Both the position numbers and the translations under genes were made by a program. Positions 9,401 through 19,987 of a stretch of DNA of 31,484 nt are shown here, piece by piece. Numbering within the stretch: position 1 is the stretch's first letter; each line of letters begins with the position of its first letter. Under the pieces are notes generated by a model. The model saw nothing but the letters and a program-made list of their open reading frames with translations. It was not told the DNA's origin and ran no database searches. This stretch comes from Plantago elongata (Eukaryota > Streptophyta > Magnoliopsida > Lamiales > Plantaginaceae), in NCBI GenBank assembly GCA_036897095.1, contig JAYMSP010001497.1, positions 1 to 31,484 of the forward strand, read 5' to 3'.

Positions 9401-12180
9401 AGTCTAGAGTGAGGGGTTTTGATTTTGAAAGTTCGTTAATAATTCTAAGTAAATGTGGAATAGTACAACTTGAAATATTATTTTATATTATTTTATGAAT
9501 GAACACTTTGCTCAACTATTAGGGAGTAGAAAGGACAAGGGTTGTTTCCTTTCGAAAATAGTATTGATTGTTAAAGAATAATAGATGGTGACTAGTGAAA
9601 TGAGCGTTAGTAGGGAGTGAGATGAGAGCAAATGACAATAGTAATTACGGGGTATTGTCCAAGTGAATTATGCTACTGAGTTTTACATATTTCGTTTATT
9701 TGTGTCTTTAACTAAAACAAGAATATAATCGATCAACAATATATTAATCGGAAAACACTCAAAGTTAGGAAAGACAACCAAATCTAACTCTATTTCCTTG
9801 CACTACATTTTAAGAGGTAGTTAAATTCCTTTACTTTCACTATTTTCCTAGCATATCGATTCTTTGTATGAATTAAGCTTACATGGCTAAAAGTGATTAG
9901 GGATTGTTAGTGGTCCAAATTGAAATCCTTAAACCAAGAGAGATGACATAATGCAACTAGAGCCCATAAAACTTGACCCTAATTGGTAATTACTCAAAAG
10001 CAATTAGTGGGGAAGAGAATAATTATATGACCTAAAAACGATTCCGATCACTATCCATCACGTGGTGGCCTCAATTTTGGTCGGCTCTCTTGTTGTTTAG
10101 CTCCTTAAATAATTCCCCATTAATCATGCAATTTGCATTAATTAATCCCACAACTTGCACAGATCCATTGGTTTAGGTAGGCTTAACAAGTCTCCGATCC
10201 TCATAAGAAACTCATTGGTGGGATGCAACGAATTTCAATTCAAACGCGATTCCCAAGAAAGACACCAAACCGCGTAATGTTACTCTACAAACGGCACACA
10301 ATAACATAATCGACTAATCATACACTAACCAAATCAACGATTGTAGATACAGATATGTATGTGCACACAGTCTTGCAACTACTAACGTTTTAGACCATTT
10401 GATGTACGTATGTATGTTGTAAGAGAGACTTCTGAACAAGAAATAGATGGTTAGAATCTGCGGATTTAGTGGACATCACATGAAACGAATAGTGTGAAAG
10501 TGGACCATATTCCCACTATTGATTAGGTAGCTAAAATGGTTGTTTATACGTGGGGAAGGTAAGTGGAGACCATTATAATTTGATTAATTAGAGGTAAAGA
10601 TGAGTTGATTAAGATAAGGATTAGCATTAAGCTGAGGTCCAAAGGTGCATTAATTAATCTTTTCCCGTCATGAAAAGGATAGAGGGTGCTGAAATGAAGA
10701 CCCTACATCAAAGATAATTAGAACCACAATTTGCTGCCGCAAAGTAAATGGTACCAGAGACAATGTGCGTAATCACAATTATAACATCAAATTAAGACCA
10801 TTGATTAATTACTGACTTAATTAATTGGTGTTACTTCAAATTAGCTAGTGAACATATAGGAGTATTATTTTACAACTCATTCGAATGATTACAACATATA
10901 AAGGGCGCTCTTTAGATTGGTAAGCAGCGTATAAAGTTCCCTTTTGATCACTTACATGTTAGTAGCACTAGCTAGTGACTTAGTGGGTATGAAAATGGAC
11001 AGGCAGGTTGACAAACCCGCGGTTGGAACGCGATTATACTCGCCCATTAAAATTGAATTATCGACTTATTCTTATTTAAATTGAAAGTTCTGATTTAATT
11101 GGACTCTTTCGTAAATTAAAATTTTTATTCTTTCTCGAAAATATAATTTTTAACAACTTAATAAAATTCGTCTAATGTATCTTAGTAAGATCCGGACAAT
11201 CAAAATTGTATTCAGACACCCTACAAGATCCTTATAGTTAAGCATATCTGAATGTACTAATCAGTTTGTACAACTTTAATAATGAATTGTATTTTTTTGA
11301 ATGAAATCTTAAAATTATATTTTTTTCGTATATAATAATTACATACAATTTTTCGGTTTAAACACCTTTTCTAGGTAGAAACAAGAGGAGAGGAGAAGCA
11401 TTAGTTTGAGTTTGAAGGTAGTTGAGGAAGTCAATCATTTGAAAAACTAATGCACTCATATGAACTGCAATAAAAAAGTTCATCGACCAATTGATTTAAT
11501 TTAAATGGTGTGAATTATAAAACCAACAAAACGAACGAACGAGTTTCATCACAAGGGTGATGTCTACTGTTTAGAAATGGTTGACTGAATGGAATGACGT
11601 TTTTGGTGTTATGAACCTTTCGAGTTGCGTTATAGTCGCATTAGGCAATTCTTAATCCGTCCCATCATAAATTTTCTTTTAGTCCTTTTCATAGTCTCGT
11701 ATAAAAATGTCTACTTTTTCATCTCCGCAATATTTTGTTGATGAAATAATAAATGGAAAACTTGATACAGTAGGGAGAAAGTGAACGATTATTGATAAAA
11801 GGGTGTTAAAGTGGCAACGAAAGTGACACGATGCCATCGAGCCGGTTGCCCAAAAAACGACCCGCCGGTTAACCAAACACAAACACTAATGTTTTTTCAT
11901 CTTTTGATCATCATAAGTCCAAGTAGCTCACTGGTGTTTGCAAAGGCCATGGCCGGTGGTGTTATGAAGTTCACAATTATCGACTTCACCCGTTAAAATT
12001 TTAATAGCTAATTCAGAATTCAAATTACAAACATTCCTAGAAATGACACTTCACTAGCTCATCATACAAACACACACATGTACGAATTCAATTAACGTAC
12101 CTTTTCAAGCACATACTGGGGATTAATAAGTTTGCATTATACGAATGAGTTTCTTTAAATCGAATCCACGTACTATTTAT
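6443..12180. other. Gene-free AT-rich intergenic region
   Basis: I find no protein or RNA gene in this 5.7 kb. The open frames (for example 6351-6719 minus, 8600-8860 plus, 8748-9014 minus, 11811-11996 plus) are short, lack domain similarity and have compositions expected from AT-rich DNA. A Stowaway-like terminus reading ACTCATTTCGTCTCAAATTA is seen near 9093. The stretch from about 9850 to 10900 is slightly less AT-rich, again without coding signal. Confidence 0.55.
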
Positions 12181-12189
12181 AAATGAATC

Positions 12190-12500
12190 AAGTAATCGTC
12201 AAGTGTCGAGTTCTAATTTACGGCATTATTATAAGCCGGTTCTAAGTCCATACGCGATATTCATCCGCGGCATCGATGTTATGTATATAGTGCCATGTTC
12301 CCCGTCGGTGTGGTATAGGTACATTTATGGTTGGTGGGGGTGGTGGCAACTGGCGAAGGGGGGTGGCGGTGCACCCTATCCCTGGCTGCATGCACGTGCA
12401 CACGAGTTCCATGATTGCAGCGGACAAAGACTCAGATGCAATTATAACTACCACTTTGACTCACTCACTGGACTCAATTGTATCGATCTCATTTAATTCA
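12190..12500. other. GC-richer island with G-box and RY-like motifs
   Basis: This stretch is markedly richer in G and C than its flanks. It has a G-rich run (GGTTGGTGGGGGTGGTGGCA) near 12330 and a dense motif GCATGCACGTGCAC near 12388, which combines an RY-type CATGCA with a CACGTG G-box. Open frames cross it on both strands (12203-12496 plus, 12327-12659 plus, 12242-12454 minus) but show no family similarity. It may be a distal regulatory element or a relic. Function is not shown. Confidence 0.3.
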
Positions 12501-12920
12501 AACGACACCAAAATAAATATGCCAATTAGTAGCAGTCTGACTCTCATTCATTGGCCTCAAATACTACATTGCATGATTTTCGTATTTATATTGGAAATAA
12601 TCTACAAGATGTGTTCGCATTTCATTTCTTTTCGTCCTTTAAAATCAGTTCAATTTTAAATTTTTATAGCTCATCAACTTCTCCATAAATTAATCTAAAA
12701 TTATAATAATAAATTTTAAAATTAAGCTATAATGAAATTTAGATCCTGGAAATACGACGGATCACATAAATAGAAAATGTGCACTGATATACAACTAACT
12801 ATATTAATACTAACACAAACAACAAGCTATTTCACAAACAATTAAAATTATGAAAATTAATGTTAAAATAAAGTATCTTGAAAGTTTGAAATCAACATTG
12901 CCTGATCATCCAAGGTTAAG

Positions 12921-13193
12921 TCCATGTTCACTATTAGCTTCTCAGTTAGCTTTTCAGGTCTATGAAATTTTTTTTAAAACAAGAACTTGATAAAAAGCTC
13001 GTTATGTGAACGCGCAGCTTTTTAAACAAGTTATTTGGTTTGAGAAACTAATCAAGTTAACTTGTTGAAAAAAAAACTACTTGACCAGCTACCAACTTCC
13101 TTTTCATGGTCCTATTTACCACTAGCTTTTCAGATAGATTTTCAGCGCCATGAGCTTTTTTTTATAAAAAGCTCGTTACGTGAACGCACAACC
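12921..13193 (+). repeat. Direct repeat pair, about 90-100 bp units
   Basis: Unit 1 (12921-13019) and unit 2 (13104-13193) share CTTTTCAG-rich starts and an almost identical end: ATAAAAAGCTCGTTATGTGA against ATAAAAAGCTCGTTACGTGA, both followed by ACGC. The 84 bases between them are unrelated. The AGCTTTTCAG words recall MITE ends, but no flanking duplication was found. Confidence 0.55.
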
Positions 13194-13299
13194 GTTTCAG
13201 TTACTTTTACAAAACAGAGTTAAGTATCTCGTACAAATGAATATATCATTTCTAATTATATTCTAACGAGACCTCAGTTATTTACGGTGGAGATTGGTT

Positions 13300-13500
13300 A
13301 ATGAAGTGCAATTTAATTGGTAATTCGCTTATCCTCTAATAATAAATTGAAGGTTTGAGTCACTTGAAGATTCGGGTGCCATAGATAACCCACGTGATTG
13401 GGTCTCCTTCCGGCCGGAGGGTGTGCCTGACTGGTGGAGTGTCAGTATTACCACCACACTGGCAGGACACACTTAGGCACACCTTATAGAACTGGTTTGC
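13300..13500 (+). mobile_element. tRNA-derived SINE-like element, copy 2, with structured body
   Basis: The A-box-like TGCAATTTAATTGG (13307-13320) and B-box-like GGTTTGAGTCA (13352-13362) match in order and spacing the element at 5884-5940. A GC-rich body follows, with CTTCCGGCCGGAGG and a long inverted repeat: GTGTGCCTG (13421-13429) and GGTGG (13433-13437) face CCACC (13451-13455) and CAGGACACAC (13463-13472). Such a Pol III head with a folded body is typical of SINEs. Its GC content is far above the flanks. The 3' end is not defined. Confidence 0.55.
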
Positions 13501-13779
13501 ATGTCCACAATTTTGGGGTGCATTAATCAAGGAGTTTAGAGCATTGAACTACAAAACGACATCGTAAACCGGTCCGGGAGAGCAAATGATTCCACGGAAA
13601 TTCAGGAGATAATCTATAACACCTGCTAATTTCCCTAAAACTCGCACATAGCTAGGGGTCAACTCAACATTCAACAACCCCTGCCTGATGATCAATAATT
13701 AGCCATTTTGTCTCATATCACATGATGAATTATCACAATTTCACCTACACATTAGTATATAATTATTGCATTCATACTA

Positions 13780-13923
13780 AGGCGGTTTGGCATGAAATTA
13801 AAATCGATTCTGAACAGTAATTTGGCCTAAAATATACTTTAAATACCTCATTTCAATTCTATTTCAAATACAATTTCATCAAAATCCATCCAAATAACCA
13901 TTCAAATTCTATACCAATCAGAA
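13780..13923 (+). mobile_element. Tourist-like MITE, family R2 copy a
   Basis: The interior (GGCCTAAAATATACTTTAAAT ... TTTCATCAAAATCCATCCAA ... CTATACCAATCA) matches the elements at 19988-20136 and, inverted, 20650-20807. The left end reads CTA followed by AGGCGGTTTGGCAT. The right end has lost a recognisable terminus, so this is the most decayed of the three. Confidence 0.6.
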
Positions 13924-13929
13924 CGACAA

Positions 13930-15060
13930 ACATTTATATTTAATTTAATATCCATCATTACTGGTTATGATTAATTTGTAGTTAAAATTTAATTTATAGA
14001 TTGTGAATAAAATCAAAATTGAACGAACTGATAAGGTGTGAGAAGATTACGTACTATCGAGGAATTTAAGGTACGATATGATGTTCTTATTAGTATTTAG
14101 TTTAGAGAATTTTTATTGAAGTACATTTTTTTTTAGATAGAGTAATAAATAATTACATAAATAAACATGAACAGATTAATTATGAATACATCGCTAGCTA
14201 ATCTAATCAGTATTCTCATTCTCTATATAGAGATTAAAACCATTCATTTTGAAAAATTGAATTCGTGACTAAATTATAACTAAGTCAAGATAAACTGAAC
14301 TTAACTGAACTTGATTAAACTGAATTGATGTGATTTTCATCCGAAAAGAACACCGTCCACATTAGTCTCTCGAATCAATTATAAGAAGGTCAGTACACTT
14401 AATTGAAAGGAATAATTTAGACACAATTCTTACAATTAATACCCCAGACATATATAGGTAAAGGTTGATTAAAGAGACAAAGTAGGAAGAAATAAGGTCC
14501 CATTAACAGTCACACGTTGTCCGTTTACCAAATTAAAGGCCGTTGATCTTCAAACATTGTTATAAATTTTTAGTTATTTAATAGTACGTAGTTTTGTTCC
14601 TTTACTAGTTGTAAATAATAATCTTCTCCCTTGTCAATTGTTTTCTTCCCTCCAAGTGTCAAAATAAGACTAGCCCTAGCTACTGTATAATATAACTACA
14701 ATTTATATCAGCTTGTTTTCTTTAGGCCTTGTAGTTTTCATAATAATTTGTTCCATCATTTTAAAAGTTCATTTTATCCACTAAATAGATAAGGTCATAT
14801 ATAATGCCTATTTTCGGCAGTACTCCAATGTTATATCCTTCGGTCTAAAAAGGAAATGTGACTGCGAGAGGGACCAAATTGATTAAATAGAGCGAAATGC
14901 TATAATTTTGGTCATAAAGAAATGCAATTACGACAGTAACTAATTGATTAAATAGAGAGGAAAGTTATTATTTTGATCTTATGAATTTGGATTTCATATA
15001 TTTTTAGTTCCATATTCAAAATCAATACGTATCGAGTTTTAGTATGTTCAAAACTCATAA
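13930..15060. other. Gene-free intergenic region
   Basis: AT-rich sequence without a supported gene. Apart from the family R1 copy at 14231-14358, I see only a loosely repeated pair around 14860-14960 (GCGAAATGCTATAATTTTGG against GAGGAAAGTTATTATTTTGA, each after TTGATTAAATAGAG). Confidence 0.5.
14231..14358 (-). mobile_element. MITE-like repeat, family R1 copy c
   Basis: Read on the minus strand it begins GGTGTTCTTTTCGGATGAAA and continues with AGTTCAGTTAAGTTCAGTTT and CTTGACTTAGTTATAATTTA, the block order of the copy at 6201. No coding capacity. Confidence 0.5.
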
Positions 15061-15067
15061 GATTTGT

Positions 15068-15235
15068 TAAAGTGTTTGTAGCCGAATGACAACTGAAACA
15101 CTTCGTACCCATAATGTTACAAGTTCGATTCTCGAAAATAGATGATTTGTATCTTTATATAGCGCAGGAATGAATTTATAATAACGATTAAATATTGTAA
15201 TGTCATCCTTGTTATATATATATATATATATCTAA
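15068..15235 (+). mobile_element. Third tRNA-like (SINE-type) head
   Basis: An A-box-like TGTAGCCGAATGAC (15077-15090) is followed 45 bases on by a good B box, AGTTCGATTCT (15122-15132). The sequence between them does not match the other two tRNA-like elements, so this is a different family. A (TA)n microsatellite at about 15213-15231 could be its tail. It could also be a decayed tRNA gene; no cloverleaf was established. Confidence 0.35.
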
Positions 15236-16400
15236 AAAGAAAACCTCACAAGATTTACCAATTACTTAATTGGCTACTCATTCAAATGAATAAAATAGCC
15301 AAACTATTAATTTAGATACCTTCTAAATCACTTGTCAAAAAAAAGCCATTAGTTTATTTCCCCCCCTTTTTATCAACACAAATATACAATACTCTGGTTC
15401 ACAGCTAATTGCGAATTTCCTATGTTGTTCCTCCCAGGTTAGTTTGTGACTCTATCTTAAACAATTTTACAATCCTGCATTCGATACATGATGATGATAC
15501 TTAGTTTATCAACTTCATAATAAGTCATCTGATGATTAGTTACCTCAAATAACTCATTAAAAAATACATTAGTTGTTTCTTAATCAAATTGCCTAGTTTT
15601 CTAACCATTGTACTTGATAAAATATTTATAAAACAATGTAGCTCTTGAGGTATCTAATCAACTACAAACTGATTTATCATCTAACTTTATAAAACATTAA
15701 AACACTAAAACATAGCATGTTATTATAAACAAGATGACAAACAATCATACTTGGTAACCTAGTAAATAAATCACATAAATGTATGCTAGGTTATGAAATC
15801 ACATAAATAAACAAGATTATTTTTAATAAAATACATGAATTAGTTTATAGTATAATTAGGTTATGTTTTCTATTCAACTGAAATTTACTGATCCGGACGA
15901 AACTGAATTGAAGTATAATACAAAATGTAACTAAGAACTGATCTGAATTAAAATGAATGAAATTTAACTAAACTGAATGAGTTTTAGTTGGAGAGAGCAT
16001 AGTCTAACATATTCTTATTTGAAACTTAAAAATCCATCGATTGTTATAAGTATCTAATAATCAATATTAAATAATGTATATACGTACCACAAATATTCGC
16101 TCATTTTATAGGTAGTTCATCTTTCTTGTGGATTATATACGTTGTTTTTCCGTTTAAAATATTTTTAACATGAGTCTTTAATTTGTAAACACGTGATTTT
16201 GGTTTGTGATACATTCTGTTAAAAATATATAATAAATTAAAAAAATATAAAATGCGGTTATATATACACTTTTTCAGTAGCAACATATATAATTCTAGAG
16301 TCAAAGTAGAATTTCATTTCATTTGGGTATACACATAGTATTTTCCAACCCACTTGTATATGAACCCAATCTACACACCCAAACACATACTACACCTAGT
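15236..16400. other. Gene-free region upstream of the AHL gene
   Basis: Strongly AT-rich with no supported coding region. It contains the family R1 copy d. The short minus-strand open frame at 16101-16304 is lysine/isoleucine-rich AT-biased sequence without family similarity. Confidence 0.5.
15860..16008 (+). mobile_element. MITE-like repeat, family R1 copy d
   Basis: The copy starts GGTTATGTTTTCTATTCAAC, with a body of AAACTGAATTGAAGTATAAT and TTTAACTAAACTGAATG, and ends near GAGAGCATAGTCTAAC. The end recalls, in inverse complement, the AGACTATGTTCT start of copy a, which suggests terminal inverted repeats of the type AGACTATG/CATAGTCT. Confidence 0.5.
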
Positions 16401-16566
16401 TAACACCTACATATATCAATCCCCCCCTTAACATACAAAACAACACCAAGTAACTTTCCAAAACCATCCCATCTCTCTCTTTCCCATTCTATCAATTGGA
16501 GAAAAAAGGTTAAAACCCCACTAGCTAAGAAACAAATAGAAACCTAGAAACCCAACAAGAAGAAAA

Positions 16567-16689
16567 GAAACTAGTAATATAGCATGCACCATCACATAAA
16601 TGTGTTCATGGTGAGAAGTGAGTAGAAACTAGTACTAATATAGCTAGCACCATCACATAAATGTGCACATATAGTGTGAGAAGTGAGAA
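16567..16689 (+). repeat. Tandem duplication in the AHL leader/promoter-proximal region
   Basis: Unit 1 (16567-16624) and unit 2 (16625-16689) are directly adjacent. Both begin GAAACTAGTA, share ACCATCACATAAATGTG and end GTGAGAAGTGAG. Unit 2 has small insertions. The pair ends 189 bases before the AHL start codon, so it lies in the 5' UTR or core promoter. Neither unit contains an ATG in frame with the AHL, but each has upstream ATGs (for example in CATGCACC or AAATGTG) that could act as short upstream reading frames if transcribed. Confidence 0.7.
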
Positions 16690-16878
16690 CTTAAAAAAGT
16701 CCATCATGTTGCTCCTTACTAGTACTTCACCTCATTCCTTCTCCATAACTTCTTCTACCTCAAACCCTCACTTCTCTTAATTCTCCCAAATCTCCAAAAT
16801 TTCCCAATCAACTTATACAACACAAAACTTTCCACTTTTAGAAAGTGTACCTAAGTGCACTCAACTCAAGTACTCTTC

Positions 16879-17805
16879 ATGGATCAGCTAGCTCACGGCC
16901 GACCACTACCACCGCCATTCCGCGACCTCCTCCAGCACCACCAATTCCAACACCACCACCATCACCACCAAAACCACAACGTCGACGACGAACAAAACAG
17001 CAATAACAACAACAGCAACAACCCTAACCGCCTAAAACGCGAACGGGGTGATGAAATATACAACAACAACAACAACAACAACTCCCCCACGACCGACACA
17101 ACCACCCCACCCCCCACGACGACCGACAACAACAGCGGCAGCGACTCGACCCGCCGACCCCGAGGCCGACCCGCCGGGTCCAAAAACAAGCCCAAACCCC
17201 CTATCATAATCACCCGCGACAGCGCGAACGCCCTCCGGTCACACGTGATCGAAATCTCCTCCAACTGCGACATCCAGGACAGCATCTCCACCTTCGCCAC
17301 GCGCCGGCAGCGCGGCGTCTGCATCCTCAGCGGAAGCGGCACCGTCACTAACGTGACCCTCCGACAGCCTGCAGCGCCCGGTGCAGTCGTTACGCTGCAC
17401 GGGCGGTTCGAGATACTATCACTTTCCGGGTCATTTTTACCACCGCCAGCCCCGCCTGCTGCGTCGGGGCTGACTATATACTTGGCGGGAGGGCAGGGGC
17501 AGGTCGTGGGGGGGACGGTCGTGGGGCAGCTGATGGCCTCGGGGCCGGTCGTGATCATGGCTGCTTCGTTTGGGAATGCCGCATACGAGCGGTTGCCGTT
17601 GGAGGAGGAGGAAGAGAGGACGCCGGGGAGTGCGGTCACGGGGAGTGGTGGTGGGGGGATGGGATCGCCGCCGGGAATGGGCGGAGGGCAGATGATGAGC
17701 GGTGGTGGAGATTTGTTTCAGCAGCAACAAGTCGCGCCTCAGAGTATGATGAATTCGTTGCCGGTTGATGCGAATTACTGGGCTACAGGTCGCCCTTCTT
17801 TTTAA
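16879..17805 (+). CDS. AHL22: AT-hook motif nuclear-localized protein (AHL), AHL22-like
   Basis: Intronless, 308 residues from the only in-frame ATG (16879); the frame is open a little upstream but without another ATG. AHL proteins bind AT-rich DNA in the nucleus and form oligomers. The AHL22 clade represses flowering genes and restrains hypocotyl growth in Arabidopsis. Residues 1-25 ([18 protein letters not shown]...) are followed by His/Gln/Asn-rich tracts (about 22-70), LKRERGDE, and a Thr/Pro/Asn-rich linker. The AT hook [16 protein letters not shown] has its RGRP core at 95-98. The PPC/DUF296 domain runs from about 117 to 240, with [15 protein letters not shown] (175-189), [11 protein letters not shown] (202-212) and [16 protein letters not shown] (228-243). 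This is the type I arrangement: one hook and an intronless gene. The Gly/Met-rich tail ends [10 protein letters not shown], matching the conserved C-terminus of the AHL22/23/24 group. The N-terminal MDQ and RDLL plus [11 protein letters not shown] in the PPC favour AHL22, but orthology was judged from memory without a tree. The PPC-coding half is far richer in G and C than its surroundings. Confidence 0.93.
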   Translation: MDQLAHGRPLPPPFRDLLQHHQFQHHHHHHQNHNVDDEQNSNNNNSNNPNRLKRERGDEIYNNNNNNNSPTTDTTTPPPTTTDNNSGSDSTRRPRGRPAGSKNKPKPPIIITRDSANALRSHVIEISSNCDIQDSISTFATRRQRGVCILSGSGTVTNVTLRQPAAPGAVVTLHGRFEILSLSGSFLPPPAPPAASGLTIYLAGGQGQVVGGTVVGQLMASGPVVIMAASFGNAAYERLPLEEEEERTPGSAVTGSGGGGMGSPPGMGGGQMMSGGGDLFQQQQVAPQSMMNSLPVDANYWATGRPSF

Positions 17806-19141
17806 TTTCCATTTTGTTATTATTATTAGTGTTATTATTTTGAATATGATGGTGAAAATGGAAAATTAATTAATTACTATAGGGTGAATTTTCATCTTCC
17901 TTTGGTAAAATGATGATTTTCATCACTTTTGGTTTGGTTTGATTGGCTTTTTCGCTTGATAATTCTCGATTTCCTTTTTTTGAAAAATTTATAATCATCA
18001 AGAGCTTCAAGACTATATAGTCATGTAATTATGTTGAATTTATGGTGTATAATATAGATCACTAATTTTTTTTGAACCTACACTTAATCATCTAAAAGAC
18101 ATGGCAGAGGTTCTCATTAACCTATATACTTCTTTTTTTAATAAATTTCCTTTAAGAAAATTCTATCAAAAGCTAGCTCTTTGATTAATAAGTGTATAAA
18201 AATTCGATTTGAATTGTAAAAAATGCATGAAGAAAATAATTTTGTGAGAAATACATATAAAAATAATGACAATGCGTTGTAGTGAAGAAGTTGGTATTAA
18301 TGATTATATTTTGGGGTTGTTCATATATATATTTGATGCTACAAACCAAAAACTGGTAGAACCTTTCTTCATGATGAAGCAGGCAGTATTCATATGTATA
18401 TATATAAAGGAACAAATTATGCATAATAATGTTTTCATCACATAAAAATTCAATTTGAGTTCGCTATAATTCAACACGAATTCTGAGTCAAACAGTCCAT
18501 AATCTTTAACGATTACCTTTATGAATTAGCTGGTCTAATGTTATGATTGAAGCTTGATTTAATTAATCGGAATTAACAAAATCTCAAATAACTTCTCCAA
18601 TTTCAGGATGTTTAATGTATTTGATCAGGTTATAGTCTTATATATAGAGATACCTGAGTGATGATTAATACTAGGACTTAACAGATTCCTATGTAAATGT
18701 ATGTTCTTTCTCTTGATCAACCTGGATGGTTTTATGAACATGTAGCTTGTATAGTACTACTACACATGCATCTATTTAGATAACAAGTCAAGGGAAGGAT
18801 CGACTCGATTATAGGTGTTCGATTATAGGTGTTCGATCCGATCAAATTAAGCCTAATTCAGTACTCATTTTATCATCATCTAACGGAGAATAGTAGTGTT
18901 TAGCTCGTTAATATTTGATTAGGTTTGGTAATACTCTACATGGTTGAGCTCAAGCCAAATATGGTTCTTGATTTGCTATAGAACCAATTAGGCTTGAATA
19001 TGTATTATCTTTTTATATCTATATGGTTTTAATCTCAATTTAAGTGAGCTGAGTTCGACAATGAGTTTATTTATCATGACTCAGATCTCGAAATACAACT
19101 CATTTTATCAACGACACAATCCAAACTCCACTCTCTAAAAT
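17806..19141. other. AHL 3' flank and gene-free region
   Basis: Just after the stop codon a (TTA)n-rich stretch (TTATTATTATTAGTGTTATT) and TTTT-rich sequence are typical of a plant 3' UTR. Nothing beyond it is supported as a gene. A small perfect tandem repeat (CGATTATAGGTGTT twice) lies at about 18806-18834. The open frame 18185-18424 (minus) is Tyr/Phe-rich AT-derived sequence. Confidence 0.5.
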
Positions 19142-19313
19142 TCACTTTGTTACAACTCCCAGAAATGCACTGGAAATGATATTATCAAATTTACAATACC
19201 TCCCTTCTTTATTTTTCCTTGTGTTCTGGTGGAATAGTTTGAAAATTCCTGCAACTTTCTTGTAGAAGCTGAGATAGGTGGAATGGACAATGATATTTGG
19301 TATGACTTCCTTC
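19142..19313 (-). other. Possible orphan terminal exon, product unknown
   Basis: On the minus strand TTGTTTTCTTTTGCAG, a very good splice acceptor, ends at 19314. It is followed by a frame that stays open for 56 codons (19312 down to a TGA at 19142-19144), beginning KEVIPNIIVHSTYLSFYKK and ending SSAFLGVVTK. A second frame after the same acceptor gives a 34-residue tail. I recognise neither, and no upstream exon was found. It may be chance or a gene relic. Confidence 0.2.
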
Positions 19314-19445
19314 CTGCAAAAGAAAACAAGACATTGCTTTATCTCTGGTCATTTTCATCTCTGCAGTCCATGCATGTTTCTGATCATTTTGACAGTAGAC
19401 AGATAGCAAAATATAGTTCTGAGATTTTATGCAACAAAAATTCAA

Positions 19446-19980
19446 TCGTATTTTAAACTTGAGTACAAACTAAACTGCAGAGGACCAGAGACCGATTGAT
19501 ATAGAATTTGATTGATCATTTTTAACTGAAATTGAAATTTTTATGTACGAGATATTCGATTTGAGTAAAGATATGACCACTACATAAATATAACAAACAA
19601 GGTCTAAATGAGTCTCTTATCGAGAGTAAAATTTAAGTTCAACTGAGAAGTTGGCTCAGTTAGATTATATCAGAACATCCTTATAAATTATCTGACCTTT
19701 TAATTTATAATATACTTAATAAATATCTCATGTAATTAGTAGTCTTTCTCAAAATTTAGTAACTGAAGTTTCATTCAGATACAAATCAAAACGATTTAAC
19801 TTAGTACATCAATCCACAATTGTTTGGATTAAAGTATTTTCTATTAGATTTCAATGCAAATTTTGTAAACGGAGTTTATTTAAATATATTGATACAATGC
19901 GAAGTGCAACACCGATATAAAGGTATATATGTAGGCATCTAAAAGCTAGCCTGCTTGTAATGTACTAAATTCTCAAAGAA
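19446..19980. other. Gene-free intergenic region
   Basis: AT-rich sequence with no supported coding region, RNA gene or clear repeat. Confidence 0.5.
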
Positions 19981-19987
19981 GTATCTA

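Noticed and set aside
12203..12659. Open frames of 97, 110 and 70 codons in the GC-rich island
   Set aside because: Three frames on both strands are open at once, which reflects composition. None has a recognisable domain or a convincing start context.
16855..16878. Upstream extension of the AHL protein by eight residues
   Set aside because: The frame is open, but the codon at 16855 is GTG, not ATG. The first ATG in frame is 16879, which also gives the MDQ start seen in the AHL22 group.
16962..17639. Minus-strand open frame of 225 codons inside the AHL gene, and a second one at 17437-17730
   Set aside because: Both are shadows of the GC-rich AHL coding sequence on the opposite strand. Their residues are runs of Leu, Ser and Val that mirror CAA/AAC and GGA repeats, and no domain is visible.
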